A DNA stretch of 64,000 nucleotides from Xanthomonas sp. 10-10 (GCF_040182365.1 NZ_CP144460.1:3224001-3288000); one strand, 5' to 3'; positions 8,117-17,839 are shown, counted from the first letter of the stretch. The notes: generated from the sequence alone by a model not told the origin. Translations and numbers: made by a program.

Positions 8117-8207
8117 AGTAATAAAACGGAAAGTTAACTTTTTTTGAACGTAACGATTCGTTCACCAGGGCATCATCCCGCATCGACAGCAGAATTGTGA
8201 TTCCCGC

Positions 8208-8957
8208 GTGACGAACGACGAACAGATCAAAACTGGCGCCGCACCGCTTCCGCTCCGGAAACCGCTCCGCCTGCTATGCGTCACCGCTCTCTGGATTGCC
8301 GCGCTGCCCGCTCTGGCGCAGACCGCCAATACCGCCCCATCCGCTCCGCAGACGACCACGCCAGACAGCGCCGTCGCCGCCGAGAAAGCCGCAACCCGCA
8401 GCCGCGCCGACGCCGCTGCCACCGCTACCCTGGCCGCCCTGCTTCCGCACCTGGCCGCCAATGACGCCATTCCGCTGATGGACCGCTCGGCGATGTTCGC
8501 CGGGGACCTCAGCCGCCTGCTCGCCAATTACGATGTCTCGCAGAGCGCGGCCAATGCTGCGCAGAATGCCGTTGCCGATAGTCGCGTGCAGGTGATCCTG
8601 CAACGTGCCATGGCCCTGCTCGGCACCCCCTATGTGTGGGGCGGCGAGTCTACCGAAGGTTTCGATTGCAGCGGCCTGGTCGGCTACGTCTTCAAGACGG
8701 CGCTGGGCATCGACCTGCCGCGCGTCTCGCGCGATATCGCCCGCGACGAATCGGCCGAACTGATCAAGGACCCGAACGCACTGAAGGCCGGCGATCTGGT
8801 GTTCTTCGGCAAGCGCGGCCGCATCGATCATGTCGGCCTGGTGGTCGGCGACGGCAAGTTCCTGCACGCGCCCAGCCGCGGCAAGGACGTGCGCGTGGAT
8901 TCGCTGGCCAGCGGTTACTGGAGCGAGAAGTTCATCCAGGCGCGCCGGGTGCTGTGA
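8208..8957 (+). CDS. NlpC/P60-family secreted peptidoglycan endopeptidase
   Basis: 249 aa from a GTG start. An N-terminal signal peptide ends at about residue 37 (LPALA, then Q), with no lipobox, so it is periplasmic or secreted rather than lipid-anchored. An Ala-rich helical spacer (residues 40-125) leads to the NlpC/P60 domain with Cys154 (FDCSGLV), His208 (DHVGLVVG) and His220 (FLHAP). It is paralogous to the preceding lipoprotein but has its own upstream region with a perfect Clp-type site. No in-frame ATG precedes the signal peptide, which is why GTG is chosen. Confidence 0.92.
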   Translation: MTNDEQIKTGAAPLPLRKPLRLLCVTALWIAALPALAQTANTAPSAPQTTTPDSAVAAEKAATRSRADAAATATLAALLPHLAANDAIPLMDRSAMFAGDLSRLLANYDVSQSAANAAQNAVADSRVQVILQRAMALLGTPYVWGGESTEGFDCSGLVGYVFKTALGIDLPRVSRDIARDESAELIKDPNALKAGDLVFFGKRGRIDHVGLVVGDGKFLHAPSRGKDVRVDSLASGYWSEKFIQARRVL

Positions 8958-8981
8958 TCCAGCCTGCCTTGAAGACCTCAG

Positions 8982-9010
8982 AAAGCCGCGGCAGATCCGC
9001 GGCTTTTTTT
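8982..9010 (+). terminator. Intrinsic terminator of the second NlpC/P60 gene
   Basis: AAAGCCGCGG and CCGCGGCTTT pair around a 5-nt loop, followed by a T run, 25 bp after the stop codon. Nothing else is recognisable between here and the thioesterase stop at 9303. Confidence 0.9.
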
Positions 9011-9302
9011 GTGCCCATTGCCACCGAGACGGTCATGTGACTGCCGCGTGGCAGCCGCGACTGCCAACCTTCCCGCAGCTGGCCTGTCAGCGCTCGTAAC
9101 AGCACCCGGCGTCGGCGGCGTCGACGCATCGGGCCAATCGCCAGGTCCAGCGCTACTCCGTCTGGAGCAGCCAACAAACGGCTGTGCTGCCGCCGAGCGG
9201 ACGTGGCCGGGGCTCGTTGCGGCATCCACCGCTCGTCCCCGCCGGTCTGAGCGCGTCGTCCGCACTCACCTGTCCCTGCGCGCGACGTTCTGTTGGCCGT
9301 TC

Positions 9303-9833
9303 TCAGCCGGACGTATCGGCTTTGTAGTGGGCCATGGTGTCCTCGATGCCCTTGCTCAGCTCCATCACCTTGAGCGCGTATTCGGCCAGGCGCTGATCCT
9401 CGGGCGTGTCAGGCCGCCAGGACGGCACTTCCACCGGCGTGACACCATCCGGGTCCATTGCCACGAACACGATGATGCAGTGGGTGCACAAGCGCGAATC
9501 GCCGCCCATCGGGCTGCGCGCACGCACATCGATGGCGAAATGCATGCTGCTGCGCCCGGTATAGACCAGCTTGGCCGACACCGCGACCAGATCGCCGATC
9601 CGTACCGGCGCCACAAAGCGGATCCCGCCCACCGCCACCGTCACGCAGTAATGCCCACTCCAACCGCTGGCCGCAGCAAAGCCGACCTGGTCGATCCACT
9701 TCATCACCACCCCGCCATGCACCTTGCCGCCGAAGTTGACGTCGCTGGGCTCGGCCAGAAAACGAAATGTCAGGTCACGTTGTTGGCCAATCACTGCACG
9801 CTCTCGCAAGGGAATGAACCGAAAGTGTGCCAT
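9303..9833 (-). CDS. Acyl-CoA thioesterase, hotdog fold (YciA/BFIT-like)
   Basis: 176 aa. Hotdog signature: VNFGGKVHGGVVMKWID, then GRSSMHFAIDVRARSP, which matches the acyl-CoA hydrolase family where the conserved Asp is catalytic and the GG loop binds CoA. It hydrolyses acyl-CoA thioesters in the cytoplasm; chain-length preference cannot be told. The ATG at 9833 (MAHFRFIPL) is preferred because the frame upstream is non-conserved. It is a single gene, divergent from the membrane-protein gene to the right. Confidence 0.85.
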   Translation of the reverse strand: MAHFRFIPLRERAVIGQQRDLTFRFLAEPSDVNFGGKVHGGVVMKWIDQVGFAAASGWSGHYCVTVAVGGIRFVAPVRIGDLVAVSAKLVYTGRSSMHFAIDVRARSPMGGDSRLCTHCIIVFVAMDPDGVTPVEVPSWRPDTPEDQRLAEYALKVMELSKGIEDTMAHYKADTSG

Positions 9834-10110
9834 GCGCGGGTTGAAGGAGCCCCGCGTACTCGGATTCGCCAACGCCCAGCGCCTCCTGCGCTTGCCTGCA
9901 GGTCTCCCACGCCCGCAGCATGTGGTGACGAAGCCTACACAGCCCCAGGCCGTTGAGCGATGGCCTGCGCGCGCCGGACCGGCAAGCGCCTCATCGACCA
10001 CCGGTCCCTGGACATGTGGCCTGTCTGCAGCGGAGCGCGTGCACGCGTCATCGAAAGTCACTTACCCTCGGCATCCGGGCAAGGCTGCCGGCAGCAGGAG
10101 GCATCGCGTC

Positions 10111-11370
10111 ATGTCGGACCGAAGACGATTCACCATCGAGCATGCAAGGCGGCATCTGGAACGCGACGGTTGGCCGCGCCTGCAGATGAGCGCCATCGTG
10201 TTGATCACGGCAACAGGCGGGATGCTGGCCTCGTTCCTGCTGCGCAATGCAGGCGTGAACGCGATGGTGGTGCGCTACCCGATGGCGACGCTGGTTGCCT
10301 ATGGCCTGTTCCTGCTGCTGATGTGGGCATGGCTGCGCTGGCGCAACGAGGTGGATGGCGAGTTGGTGAGCGACTGCGTCGACCTCGGCAGCAGCGTGGC
10401 GCAGGACACCTCGGGATGGGCCGGCCACGGCGGCACCTCCGGCGGCGCAGGTGGTTCCGGCACGTGGAGCGCGCCATCCGGATCGACCCCGGATGTTTCG
10501 GGCGACAGCAAACTCACCGACGTCGTCGATGGCGAAGCCGGACTGCCGATCCTGGCGATTCTGGCAGTGCTGGCCGCCGCCGCAGTCGCCATCGTCGCTG
10601 CCGCCTGGGTGGTATGGTCGGCGCCGGTATTGATGGCCGAGCTTCTGGTGGACGCGGCGCTGGCAGGCGGGCTGTATCGACGCATGCGCGGCGTGCAGGC
10701 GCAAGGCTGGTGGTGGTTGTGCGTTCGCCACACGCTATGGCCGCTGATCGGCGTGCTGACGTTCTTCATCGTGGTCGGCGCGGTCGCGCAGCACCGGGCG
10801 CCGCAAGCAACGACGTTGCTGGAGCCATACAAGGACGATGACCCCGCCGGGTTACCGTCCCCGGTTGTCCTGCTTGCGAAGACACAACCATGGAAAATGC
10901 GGCTGGCGCAGCTTGAGCATGCGGCGCACACGCGCACGCGCACGACGCGGATCGAACAACCATTGCACTGCGAACGCGTCGAAGGCGGCGTAGGTGTGCT
11001 GGTGATAGTGCCCGGCCAATTCAGGCACGCCCAGGCCAGTGAAATAGCGCAGGCTGCGTGCAGCGCTTTGGTCGGCGCGGTGCCGGTCTGGATACAGCGG
11101 GCTGTCGAGGATGTGCAACTCGCCGCCGTCGCGAAGCTGCGCAAGCAGGTGGCGCACCAGGGCGGCAGGATCCGGGAAATACTGGATGCACGCCGGCACC
11201 ACGATGACGTCGAAGACATCGTGCGGCAGCGCAAAGGTCTGGATATCGGCAGCGACAAAACTCAGCCGTTGGTCGTGGCCGAACACGCGCGCGGCCTGCG
11301 TGAGTTCGGTGCGATTGACGTCCACGCCGCACACGTCGCGCTGCAGCGATTGCGCCAGCAGCTGCGATAG
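10111..11370 (+). CDS. Unknown membrane protein with Gly/Ser-rich loop; 3' part antisense to methyltransferase
   Basis: Unrecognised family. The frame starts at an ATG after a good ribosome site (GCAGGAGG). Two hydrophobic helices lie near residues 30-75, a Gly/Ser/Thr-rich loop near 95-130, a long Ala/Val-rich helix near 145-185 and a further helix near 210-230. Up to about residue 247 (YKDDDPAG, near base 10851) it looks like a real inner-membrane protein. The frame then stays open for 519 more bases, wholly antisense to the methyltransferase gene, with no recognisable domain. The true end may therefore be near 10850, with the stop lost by a frameshift or mutation. The 5' part is credible; the 3' boundary is not. 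Confidence 0.55.
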   Translation: MSDRRRFTIEHARRHLERDGWPRLQMSAIVLITATGGMLASFLLRNAGVNAMVVRYPMATLVAYGLFLLLMWAWLRWRNEVDGELVSDCVDLGSSVAQDTSGWAGHGGTSGGAGGSGTWSAPSGSTPDVSGDSKLTDVVDGEAGLPILAILAVLAAAAVAIVAAAWVVWSAPVLMAELLVDAALAGGLYRRMRGVQAQGWWWLCVRHTLWPLIGVLTFFIVVGAVAQHRAPQATTLLEPYKDDDPAGLPSPVVLLAKTQPWKMRLAQLEHAAHTRTRTTRIEQPLHCERVEGGVGVLVIVPGQFRHAQASEIAQAACSALVGAVPVWIQRAVEDVQLAAVAKLRKQVAHQGGRIREILDARRHHDDVEDIVRQRKGLDIGSDKTQPLVVAEHARGLREFGAIDVHAAHVALQRLRQQLR

Positions 11371-11679
11371 CCAGCCGTTGCCGCACCCCAGCTCGAGAAT
11401 GGCGCCCTCACCGTCGCGTGCCTGCAGGTGCCGCACCAGCAATCTGCTGGACAGCGCGCGCACCTGCCATTCCAGGCTGGCACCGAGCTTGCCGCTGGGG
11501 CGCGGCAGGCTGCGCACCTGCGCATCGGTATACAGCCGGCCTTCCTGGCGCCGCACCTCCAGATAGCGATCCTCGAACGGATCTTCGGCAAGCGTGCGTT
11601 GAACGAACACGCCATCCACGCTGTCGAGCTCGGGCAGTTGCGCCAGGCGCTCACGCAATACAGGCAATCCAACCGTCAT
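10852..11679 (-). CDS. Class I SAM-dependent methyltransferase
   Basis: 275 aa. An N-terminal helical region (residues 1-75) precedes a Rossmann methyltransferase domain: motif I ILELGCGNGWLSQLLA, motif II VCGVDVN, motif IV VIVVPACIQYFPDPAALV and a following LHILDSPLYP. It transfers a methyl group from S-adenosylmethionine; the substrate is unknown. Short spacing (9 bp) after the symporter stop suggests co-transcription with it. The ATG start at 11679 is the only good one. Confidence 0.8.
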   Translation of the reverse strand: MTVGLPVLRERLAQLPELDSVDGVFVQRTLAEDPFEDRYLEVRRQEGRLYTDAQVRSLPRPSGKLGASLEWQVRALSSRLLVRHLQARDGEGAILELGCGNGWLSQLLAQSLQRDVCGVDVNRTELTQAARVFGHDQRLSFVAADIQTFALPHDVFDVIVVPACIQYFPDPAALVRHLLAQLRDGGELHILDSPLYPDRHRADQSAARSLRYFTGLGVPELAGHYHQHTYAAFDAFAVQWLFDPRRARARVRRMLKLRQPHFPWLCLRKQDNRGR

Positions 11680-11688
11680 GCGTTGCGC

Positions 11689-13029
11689 TCAGCGCAGCGG
11701 CTTGGCGCTGTCGGCCGGCGGATCTTCCAGCCCCACGTTGGTGGATGCCGATTCATAGACCGCCTTGTCCAGCAAACCGGTTTCCTTGGCCACCAGCACC
11801 GGCACCAGCATCTGCCCGGTGACGTTGGTCATGGTGCGCATCATGTCGAGGATGCGGTCGATGGCGTACAGATACCCGATCACTTCCAGCGGCAGGTTGG
11901 CCGCGCTCAACACCACCGTGGCCATGATCACCGCAGTGCCTGGCACACCGGCCGTGCCAAAACTGCCCAGCACCGAGGCGATCAACACCACGAAGTATTG
12001 GTTTGCCGTCAATGGCACGCCGGTGTATTGGGCGATGAATACCGCACACAGCGCCGGGTAGATCGCGCCGCAGCCGTCCATCTTGATGCTGGCGCCCAGC
12101 GGTACCGCAAACGCGGCGTAGTCCTTGCTGACCCCCAGATTGTGGGTGATCGAACGCATCGCCACCGGCATCGCGGCAAAGCTCGACGAACTGACGAAGG
12201 CCACCTGCATGCCAGGCGCCGCACCACGGAAGAACTTCCACGGGTTGAGCCCGTGCGCCAGCAACAGGCTGCTGTAGACCACCAGGATATGGATGGCGCA
12301 GGCCACATACAGTGCGAGCACGAAACTGCCGAAGGGCAGCAACTTTGTGAAGCCGTAGCTGCCCACCAGGCCGGCAATCAGGCCGAAGGTGCCCAGCGGG
12401 GTCATCTCCAGCACGAAGCGCGTCACCTGGATCATGATGTCGCTCAACTGCCCGGTGAGCTTGCGCGCCTCGGCCACCCGCTCGCCGAGCTTGACCATCG
12501 CAAAGCCGAGCAACGCGGCGAAGAAGATCACCGGCAGGATCGAGCCGCGCCCGGCCGCCAGCACGGTTTCGCCGGCCGCATTGGTCTTGGTACCGATGCC
12601 GGTCAATGCATAGAACGGGTTGGACGGCACCACGTCTAGCAACACCTTGATCGGGCTGGGCACATCGCGCGGCTTCCACGCCGAGTCCACGCTCAGGCTG
12701 AAATGCCCGGCACCCGGCTGCATGATCGTGCCCACCGCAAGCCCGATGCCGACCGCCAGAGCGGCTGTGATCACGAACCACAGGAAGGTGCGGCCGCCGA
12801 GCGCGGCGACGGATTTTTGCCCGTGCAACGAGGAGATCGCATTGATCACCGCGAAGAACACCAGCGGGATCGCGATCATCTTGATCAGGGTGACATACAG
12901 ATCACCGAGGGGGCCGAACCACACATCGGCCGCCGGGCCCATCAACGCCCCGGCAATCGCGCCGAGAACGAAGCCGGCCACCACGCGCTGCCAGAACGGA
13001 ATGCGCAACCAGGCCGCAACCAGTCTCAT
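11689..13029 (-). CDS. Dicarboxylate/amino-acid:cation symporter (SLC1/DAACS family)
   Basis: 446 aa, usual length. About eight membrane helices and two re-entrant hairpins: the serine-rich hairpin SSSSFAAMP (HP1) and the QYTGVPLT to GSFGTAGVPGTA region (HP2), with the substrate-binding helix following. Members such as DctA and GltP import C4-dicarboxylates or glutamate with Na+ or H+. The signature residues do not let me separate dicarboxylate from amino-acid transport. The start at 13029 is a good ATG. The methyltransferase gene follows after 9 bp. Confidence 0.92.
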   Translation of the reverse strand: MRLVAAWLRIPFWQRVVAGFVLGAIAGALMGPAADVWFGPLGDLYVTLIKMIAIPLVFFAVINAISSLHGQKSVAALGGRTFLWFVITAALAVGIGLAVGTIMQPGAGHFSLSVDSAWKPRDVPSPIKVLLDVVPSNPFYALTGIGTKTNAAGETVLAAGRGSILPVIFFAALLGFAMVKLGERVAEARKLTGQLSDIMIQVTRFVLEMTPLGTFGLIAGLVGSYGFTKLLPFGSFVLALYVACAIHILVVYSSLLLAHGLNPWKFFRGAAPGMQVAFVSSSSFAAMPVAMRSITHNLGVSKDYAAFAVPLGASIKMDGCGAIYPALCAVFIAQYTGVPLTANQYFVVLIASVLGSFGTAGVPGTAVIMATVVLSAANLPLEVIGYLYAIDRILDMMRTMTNVTGQMLVPVLVAKETGLLDKAVYESASTNVGLEDPPADSAKPLR

Positions 13030-13177
13030 GTCGTCGAATCATCCGGGGGGAGAGTGCATGCACCTTAGCGCAGGCCTGCCTTGCCCGCGAGGCCACGACT
13101 GGAACAGCGGCGTGTCATCTGTGCGACGGACCCGGGCCGGCATAATGGGGGCCGATTCAGTCACGAGTTCGAACCCG

Positions 13178-14878
13178 ATGCGTTACCGCCTGCCTGCCCT
13201 CGCCGCCCTGACCACCCTGTGCGTGGCCGCCTGCGCCTCCACTGCCGGCACACCCGTGTCCGCACCGGCCGCCGTCCGCGTGGACGTGCCGCCGGTGACG
13301 CACCCGGCCGGCGAGACCCCGCAGTGGTGGTACCGCTCCGGCGCCGCACGTGCGGCCGGCAATGGCGCCATGGCCGGCAAGGCGCGCAACGTCATCCTGT
13401 TCCTGGGCGACGGCTTGAGCCTGACCACGGTGGCGGCCGCGCGCATCCTGGATGGCCAGCGCAAGGGCGGGCCCGGCGAAGAGAACCTGCTGTCCTGGGA
13501 GCAGTTCCCGGCCACCGCCTTCAGCAAGACCTACAACACCGATTCGCAGACCCCGGATTCGGCCGGCACCATGACCGCGATCACCACTGGCGTGAAAACG
13601 CACATGGGCGCGATCGGCGTCAGCAGCGGCAACCGCAGCGACTGCGCCGACAGCTTGAACAAGGGTCTGCTGAGCTGGTTGCAGCTGGCCGACAGCGCCG
13701 GCATGGCCACCGGTGTGGTCACCACCACCCGCCTCACCCACGCCACCCCGGCGGCCACCTATGCGCATTCGCCGGATCGCAACTGGGAAAACGACACCGA
13801 CCTGCCCGAGTCCGCGCGTGCCGCCGGCTGCCAGGACATCGCCCAGCAGCTGTTGTCGACCGCCCGCTACGGCCGCGGCCCGCAGGTGGTGCTGGGCGGC
13901 GGCCGCAGCCAGTTCCAGACCGTGCAGGAGCGCGACCCCGAGTACGACGACAAGGTCGGCCTGCGCCTGGACGGCCGCGACCTGGTGGCCGAATGGAAAC
14001 AGGCGCATCCGCAGGGCGCGTATGTCTGGAACGAGCAGCAACTGCAGGCCGCGGCCGGCGCACCCGCGCTGCTGGGCCTGTTCGAGCCGGACCATATGCA
14101 GTTCGACCACGACCGCAAGCGCGGCCCGCAGGGCGAGCCCAGCCTGACCGAAATGACCCGCACCGCGATCCAGGCGCTGTCGCGCGATCCCAACGGCTTC
14201 GTGCTGATGGTCGAAGGCGGCCGCATCGATCACGCCAACCACGCCGGCAATGCCTATCGCGCGCTCGACGAAACGGTGTCGCTGTCCGATGCGGTGCGCA
14301 CCGCCGTGCAGACCGCTCCGGCCGACACGCTGATCATCGTCACCGCCGACCATTCGCACACGCTCAACTTCGTCGGTTACCCAGTGCGCGGCAACCCGAT
14401 CCTGGGCAAGGTGCGCGGCACCGGCGGCGAAGAAGGCGACCGCAGCCAGCTGGCTACCGACCTGGCCGGACAGCCCTACACCACCCTCAGCTACGCCAAT
14501 GGCCCCGGCCACACCGGCGCGACCAATGCACAGCCGGCCGGGCCGAAAAAGTACCCGCACGAACCCAGCAGCAGCGAGCCGGCCCACGGCCGGCCCGACC
14601 TCACCCATGTCGACACCGAAGCGCCCAGCTACATGCAGGAATCGCTGGTACCGACCAAGTCCGAAAGCCACGGCGGCGAAGACGTCGGCATCTGGGCCAC
14701 CGGCCCGGGCAGCGCGGCGTTCCGCGGCACGCTGGAAGAGAACGTGATCTACCACGTCATCGTGCAGGCCACCCCGCGTCTGCGCGAGCGCCTGTGCAAG
14801 GCCGGCACCTGCGACAGCGCCGGCGTGCCGGTGCAGTTGCCTACCCCGGCCAGGTTCGAGGCAGCGGCAACGCGTTGA
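13178..14878 (+). CDS. Alkaline phosphatase (PhoA superfamily), lipoprotein
   Basis: 566 aa. The signal peptide ends in the lipobox VAAC (Cys19), predicting a lipid-anchored envelope enzyme. The phosphatase domain is complete: metal-binding FLGDG, the nucleophile in TPDSAGT (Asp127, Ser128), then VEGGRIDHANHAGN and TADHSHT with the metal-binding Asp/His residues, and a final ESHGGEDVGIWATGP. It releases phosphate from monoesters outside the cytoplasm. The ATG at 13178 lies just before the signal peptide; the frame upstream is antisense to the symporter. Confidence 0.93.
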   Translation: MRYRLPALAALTTLCVAACASTAGTPVSAPAAVRVDVPPVTHPAGETPQWWYRSGAARAAGNGAMAGKARNVILFLGDGLSLTTVAAARILDGQRKGGPGEENLLSWEQFPATAFSKTYNTDSQTPDSAGTMTAITTGVKTHMGAIGVSSGNRSDCADSLNKGLLSWLQLADSAGMATGVVTTTRLTHATPAATYAHSPDRNWENDTDLPESARAAGCQDIAQQLLSTARYGRGPQVVLGGGRSQFQTVQERDPEYDDKVGLRLDGRDLVAEWKQAHPQGAYVWNEQQLQAAAGAPALLGLFEPDHMQFDHDRKRGPQGEPSLTEMTRTAIQALSRDPNGFVLMVEGGRIDHANHAGNAYRALDETVSLSDAVRTAVQTAPADTLIIVTADHSHTLNFVGYPVRGNPILGKVRGTGGEEGDRSQLATDLAGQPYTTLSYANGPGHTGATNAQPAGPKKYPHEPSSSEPAHGRPDLTHVDTEAPSYMQESLVPTKSESHGGEDVGIWATGPGSAAFRGTLEENVIYHVIVQATPRLRERLCKAGTCDSAGVPVQLPTPARFEAAATR

Positions 14879-15005
14879 TGTGCAGATGGCCCCGCGATGG
14901 CGACGAATGGGTCTACCAGCAACGCCACCTTGCCGGACACGCCTCCCGCATGGGCGGAGCGCGTCCGAGATGATGCGCGGCGGTCTGATCGTTCTGCTGC
15001 ATGAT

Positions 15006-15030
15006 CACGTGGTGCCCAGTGCACCACGTG
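15006..15030. other. Perfect inverted repeat (hairpin) upstream of tilS
   Basis: CACGTGGTGC and GCACCACGTG flank a 5-nt spacer. It lies in the 279 bp gap between the phosphatase and tilS. There is no T run, so a simple terminator is less likely; it could be an RNA hairpin or protein-binding site. Nothing else stands out in the gap. Confidence 0.5.
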
Positions 15031-15157
15031 CTGCGATGACGGGCACGACGATGGGCCGCCGTTCCCCAGCGCGGGCGATGCGATCCAGCGCCCGCCACCG
15101 TTCGCGCACAGCGGTGGCGGGCCCCTCCAGCAACGCTCCACATCGAGTGAGCACCCG

Positions 15158-16459
15158 GTGACCGACACGCCGCCACTGCTGCCCGCCACCCCGCCCGGCC
15201 CGGTACTGGTCGCCTACAGCGGCGGCATGGATTCGCAGGTGTTGCTGCACGCGCTGGCGGCCATGCCGGCTTACCGAGAACGTGGCCTGCGTGCGCTGCA
15301 CGTGCACCACGGCCTGCATGCCGATGCCGACACCTGGGCGGCGCATTGCCAGCGCAGCTGCACGGCGCTGCAGGTGCCGCTGCACATCGTGCGGGTGCAG
15401 GTCGCGCGCGATAGCGGCCTGGGGCTAGAGGCCGCCGCGCGGCAGGCGCGCCACGGCGCCTTTGCCGACAGGCTGGCGCCCGGCGAATGGCTGGCGCTGG
15501 CACACCATCGCGACGATCAGGCCGAAACGTTTCTGCTGCGCGCACTGCGCGCATCGGGCCCGGACGGCCTGGCGGCAATGCGGGCACAGCGCCCGTTTGC
15601 CCAGGGCATCTTGTGGCGCCCGTTGCTGGCGCATGCACGCGCGCAGCTGCAGGCCTATGCACGCCTGCACGGCTTGCACTGGATCGACGATCCCAGCAAC
15701 GCCGATGCCCGCTACGACCGCAACTTCCTGCGCACGCAGGTGCTGCCGTTGCTGCAGCAACGCTGGCCGCAGGCCGCCGATGCCTTGGCACGCAGCGCCC
15801 AGCTGAGCGCCGACGCCAGCGACCTGCTGCTGCACGACGATCTGGCCGTGCTACCCGGCCTGCAGACCGAAAGCGGCGCCCTGGACCTGCACCTGTTACG
15901 CGCGCAGCCCGCCGCACGTCGGCTGCGGTTGCTGCGCGCATGGGCCACCGCAGCCGGTGCGCCGCCGCTGCCCGCGCAGGGCGTGGCTGCGCTGGAGCGG
16001 GAAATCGACAATCACGCACCGGATCGGCAAGCCTGCTTTGCCTGGCAACAGGTCCAGGTGCGGCGCTGGCGACAGTGCCTGTACCTGCTTCGCCCAGCAC
16101 CGGCATGGCCGGCGCAGTGGTGCGCGCACTGGGACGGCGCGAAGCCGTTGCGGCTGCCCGACGGCGCGCAACTGCACCTGCAAGGCCCCGCGGGGCTGCG
16201 CTTCGCGCAACCGTTGGCGGTGCGCGGCCGGCACGGTGGCGAGCGCATCGTGCTGCCGCAGCGCAGGCATTCGCATCAACTCAAGCATGTCCTGCAAACC
16301 GCCGATCTGCCGCCATGGCAACGCGATCGCCTGCCGATCCTGTGGGCCGACGACCAGGTCCTCGCCGCCGGCGATCGCATCGTCTGCGCTGCGTTAAACG
16401 ACTGGCTGCAAGCCCATGGCGCACGTCTGCAGTGGCGCGTCGATGCCGACGCGAATTGA
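15158..16459 (+). CDS. tilS: tRNA(Ile)-lysidine synthase
   Basis: 433 aa from a GTG start. The N-terminal PP-loop ATPase motif SGGMDS (residues 21-26) binds [12 protein letters not shown] and [13 protein letters not shown] are characteristic TilS blocks. It converts C34 of the CAU-anticodon tRNA-Ile to lysidine so that it reads AUA codons. The central TilS substrate-binding domain and the small C-terminal domain ([17 protein letters not shown]) are both present. It is followed by xseB and ispA on the same strand. Confidence 0.95.
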   Translation: MTDTPPLLPATPPGPVLVAYSGGMDSQVLLHALAAMPAYRERGLRALHVHHGLHADADTWAAHCQRSCTALQVPLHIVRVQVARDSGLGLEAAARQARHGAFADRLAPGEWLALAHHRDDQAETFLLRALRASGPDGLAAMRAQRPFAQGILWRPLLAHARAQLQAYARLHGLHWIDDPSNADARYDRNFLRTQVLPLLQQRWPQAADALARSAQLSADASDLLLHDDLAVLPGLQTESGALDLHLLRAQPAARRLRLLRAWATAAGAPPLPAQGVAALEREIDNHAPDRQACFAWQQVQVRRWRQCLYLLRPAPAWPAQWCAHWDGAKPLRLPDGAQLHLQGPAGLRFAQPLAVRGRHGGERIVLPQRRHSHQLKHVLQTADLPPWQRDRLPILWADDQVLAAGDRIVCAALNDWLQAHGARLQWRVDADAN

Positions 16460-16490
16460 CCCGCCTGCGTGCGCGCCGCACACTTTAGCG

Positions 16491-16754
16491 ATGGCCAAGA
16501 AGTCCTTGAACGAAACATCCCCGGTTGCCCGCTTCGAACAGTCGCTGGAAGAACTCGAGCAACTGGTGCAGAAAATGGAAGTCGGCGACCTGAGTCTGGA
16601 GCAGTCGCTCAGCGCTTACGAACGCGGCATCGGCCTGTATCGCGATTGCCAGCAGGCGCTGGAACAGGCAGAACTGCGCGTCCGCATGCTGACCGACCCG
16701 GCCCGCCCCGAGCTTGCCGAAGCCTTCGAACCGCCGTCGCCGGACGGCGGCTGA
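16491..16754 (+). CDS. xseB: Exodeoxyribonuclease VII small subunit
   Basis: 87 aa. The family signature [26 protein letters not shown] is at residues 15-40, followed by [19 protein letters not shown]. XseB forms a coiled-coil that assembles with XseA to degrade single-stranded DNA in mismatch repair. The start is the ATG at 16491. It ends 1 bp before ispA, so the pair is translationally close, as in E. coli (xseB-ispA-dxs); no dxs follows here. Confidence 0.95.
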   Translation: MAKKSLNETSPVARFEQSLEELEQLVQKMEVGDLSLEQSLSAYERGIGLYRDCQQALEQAELRVRMLTDPARPELAEAFEPPSPDGG

Positions 16755-16755
16755 G

Positions 16756-17631
16756 GTGAGTTCCGCGTTGTTCGAACACTGGATCGCTCGCACCGAACGC
16801 AGCCTCGACGCAGCCCTGCCCAGCGCTGCGCTGGCGCCGCAGCGTCTGCACGCGGCGATGCGGCACGCGGTGCTGGGTGGCGGCAAACGCATGCGGCCGC
16901 TGCTGGTGTACGCCACCGGTGCGCTGTTTGGCGCCGAAGAAGAGCGATTGGATACCCCGGCCGTGGCGGTCGAACTGATCCACGCCTATTCGCTAGTGCA
17001 TGACGACCTGCCGGCGATGGACGACGACGCGCTGCGCCGCGGCCAGCCCACCGTGCACATCGCCTTCGACGAGGCCACCGCCATCCTGGCCGGCGATGCC
17101 CTGCAGACCCGCGCCTTCGAATTGCTGGCCACAGCGCCAGTCGCTGCCGAGCTGCGTGTCGGCTGGTTGCAGAGCCTGACCAGCGCGGCCGGTGCCGCCG
17201 GCATGTGCGGCGGCCAGGCACTGGATATCGCTGCCACCGGTCAGTTGCAGTCGCTGCACGCCCTGCAGCGCATGCACGCGCTCAAGACCGGCGCGCTGAT
17301 TCGCGCCGCAGTGCGCATGGGCGCGCTGACCGGTAGCGCCGCCGCGGCCGACCAGCAGCGCGTGGACGACTTTGCCGACGCGCTGGGCCTGGCCTTCCAG
17401 GTGCGCGACGACATCCTGGATGTGGAGTCGAGCTCGGCGCAGCTGGGCAAGACCGCCGGCAAGGACGCCGCGCAAGCCAAATCCACCTACCCCGCCTTGC
17501 TCGGCATGGACGGCGCCAAATCCAAGCTGGCCGAACTGGCCACACGCATGCGCGACGTGCTGCAGCCCTATGGCCAGCCCGGCGAAACCCTGGCCACCCT
17601 GGGCCGGTTTGCGGTGGACCGCGCGCACTAG
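16756..17631 (+). CDS. ispA: Farnesyl diphosphate synthase (geranyltranstransferase)
   Basis: 291 aa from a GTG start immediately after xseB. First Asp-rich motif DDLPAMD (Asp83, Asp84, Asp89) and second motif DDILD (Asp218, Asp219, Asp222) are both intact; GGGKRMRP binds the allylic pyrophosphate. It condenses IPP with DMAPP and GPP to farnesyl diphosphate for undecaprenyl and quinone synthesis in the cytoplasm. Length and motif spacing are those of bacterial class I trans-prenyl synthases. Confidence 0.95.
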   Translation: MSSALFEHWIARTERSLDAALPSAALAPQRLHAAMRHAVLGGGKRMRPLLVYATGALFGAEEERLDTPAVAVELIHAYSLVHDDLPAMDDDALRRGQPTVHIAFDEATAILAGDALQTRAFELLATAPVAAELRVGWLQSLTSAAGAAGMCGGQALDIAATGQLQSLHALQRMHALKTGALIRAAVRMGALTGSAAAADQQRVDDFADALGLAFQVRDDILDVESSSAQLGKTAGKDAAQAKSTYPALLGMDGAKSKLAELATRMRDVLQPYGQPGETLATLGRFAVDRAH

Positions 17632-17820
17632 ACGCGTCTAACCAGGCGTTGCGAGCGGTTGCCAGGCGTGTGATCGGCGCGCGGACAGCGAATGCCGTTC
17701 CCAGGTTCGCTTTGCACGACACAGTTGCGCATTCCGTGCGCCACCGCACGGTCGACCGCACCGGTCCATTCAGGCAACGAGCGAGCCTGATCACAAAACG
17801 GCACATTGGTCGCCGGACTT

Positions 17821-17839
17821 TGTGTCAGCCGGCGACACA
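17821..17839. promoter_or_regulatory. Near-palindromic candidate operator upstream of the M35 peptidase
   Basis: TGTGTCAGCCGGCGACACA has TGTGTC/GACACA arms around a GCCGGC centre. It lies 193 bp before the peptidase start in a 400 bp gap that becomes AT-rich toward the gene. Spacing differs from a true CRP/Clp site, so the binding protein is unknown. The remainder of the gap shows nothing definite. Confidence 0.35.

Noticed and set aside
10852..11370. Functional C-terminal domain of the membrane protein
   Set aside because: The region is antisense to a convincing methyltransferase and shows no domain; kept only as an observation about the open frame.
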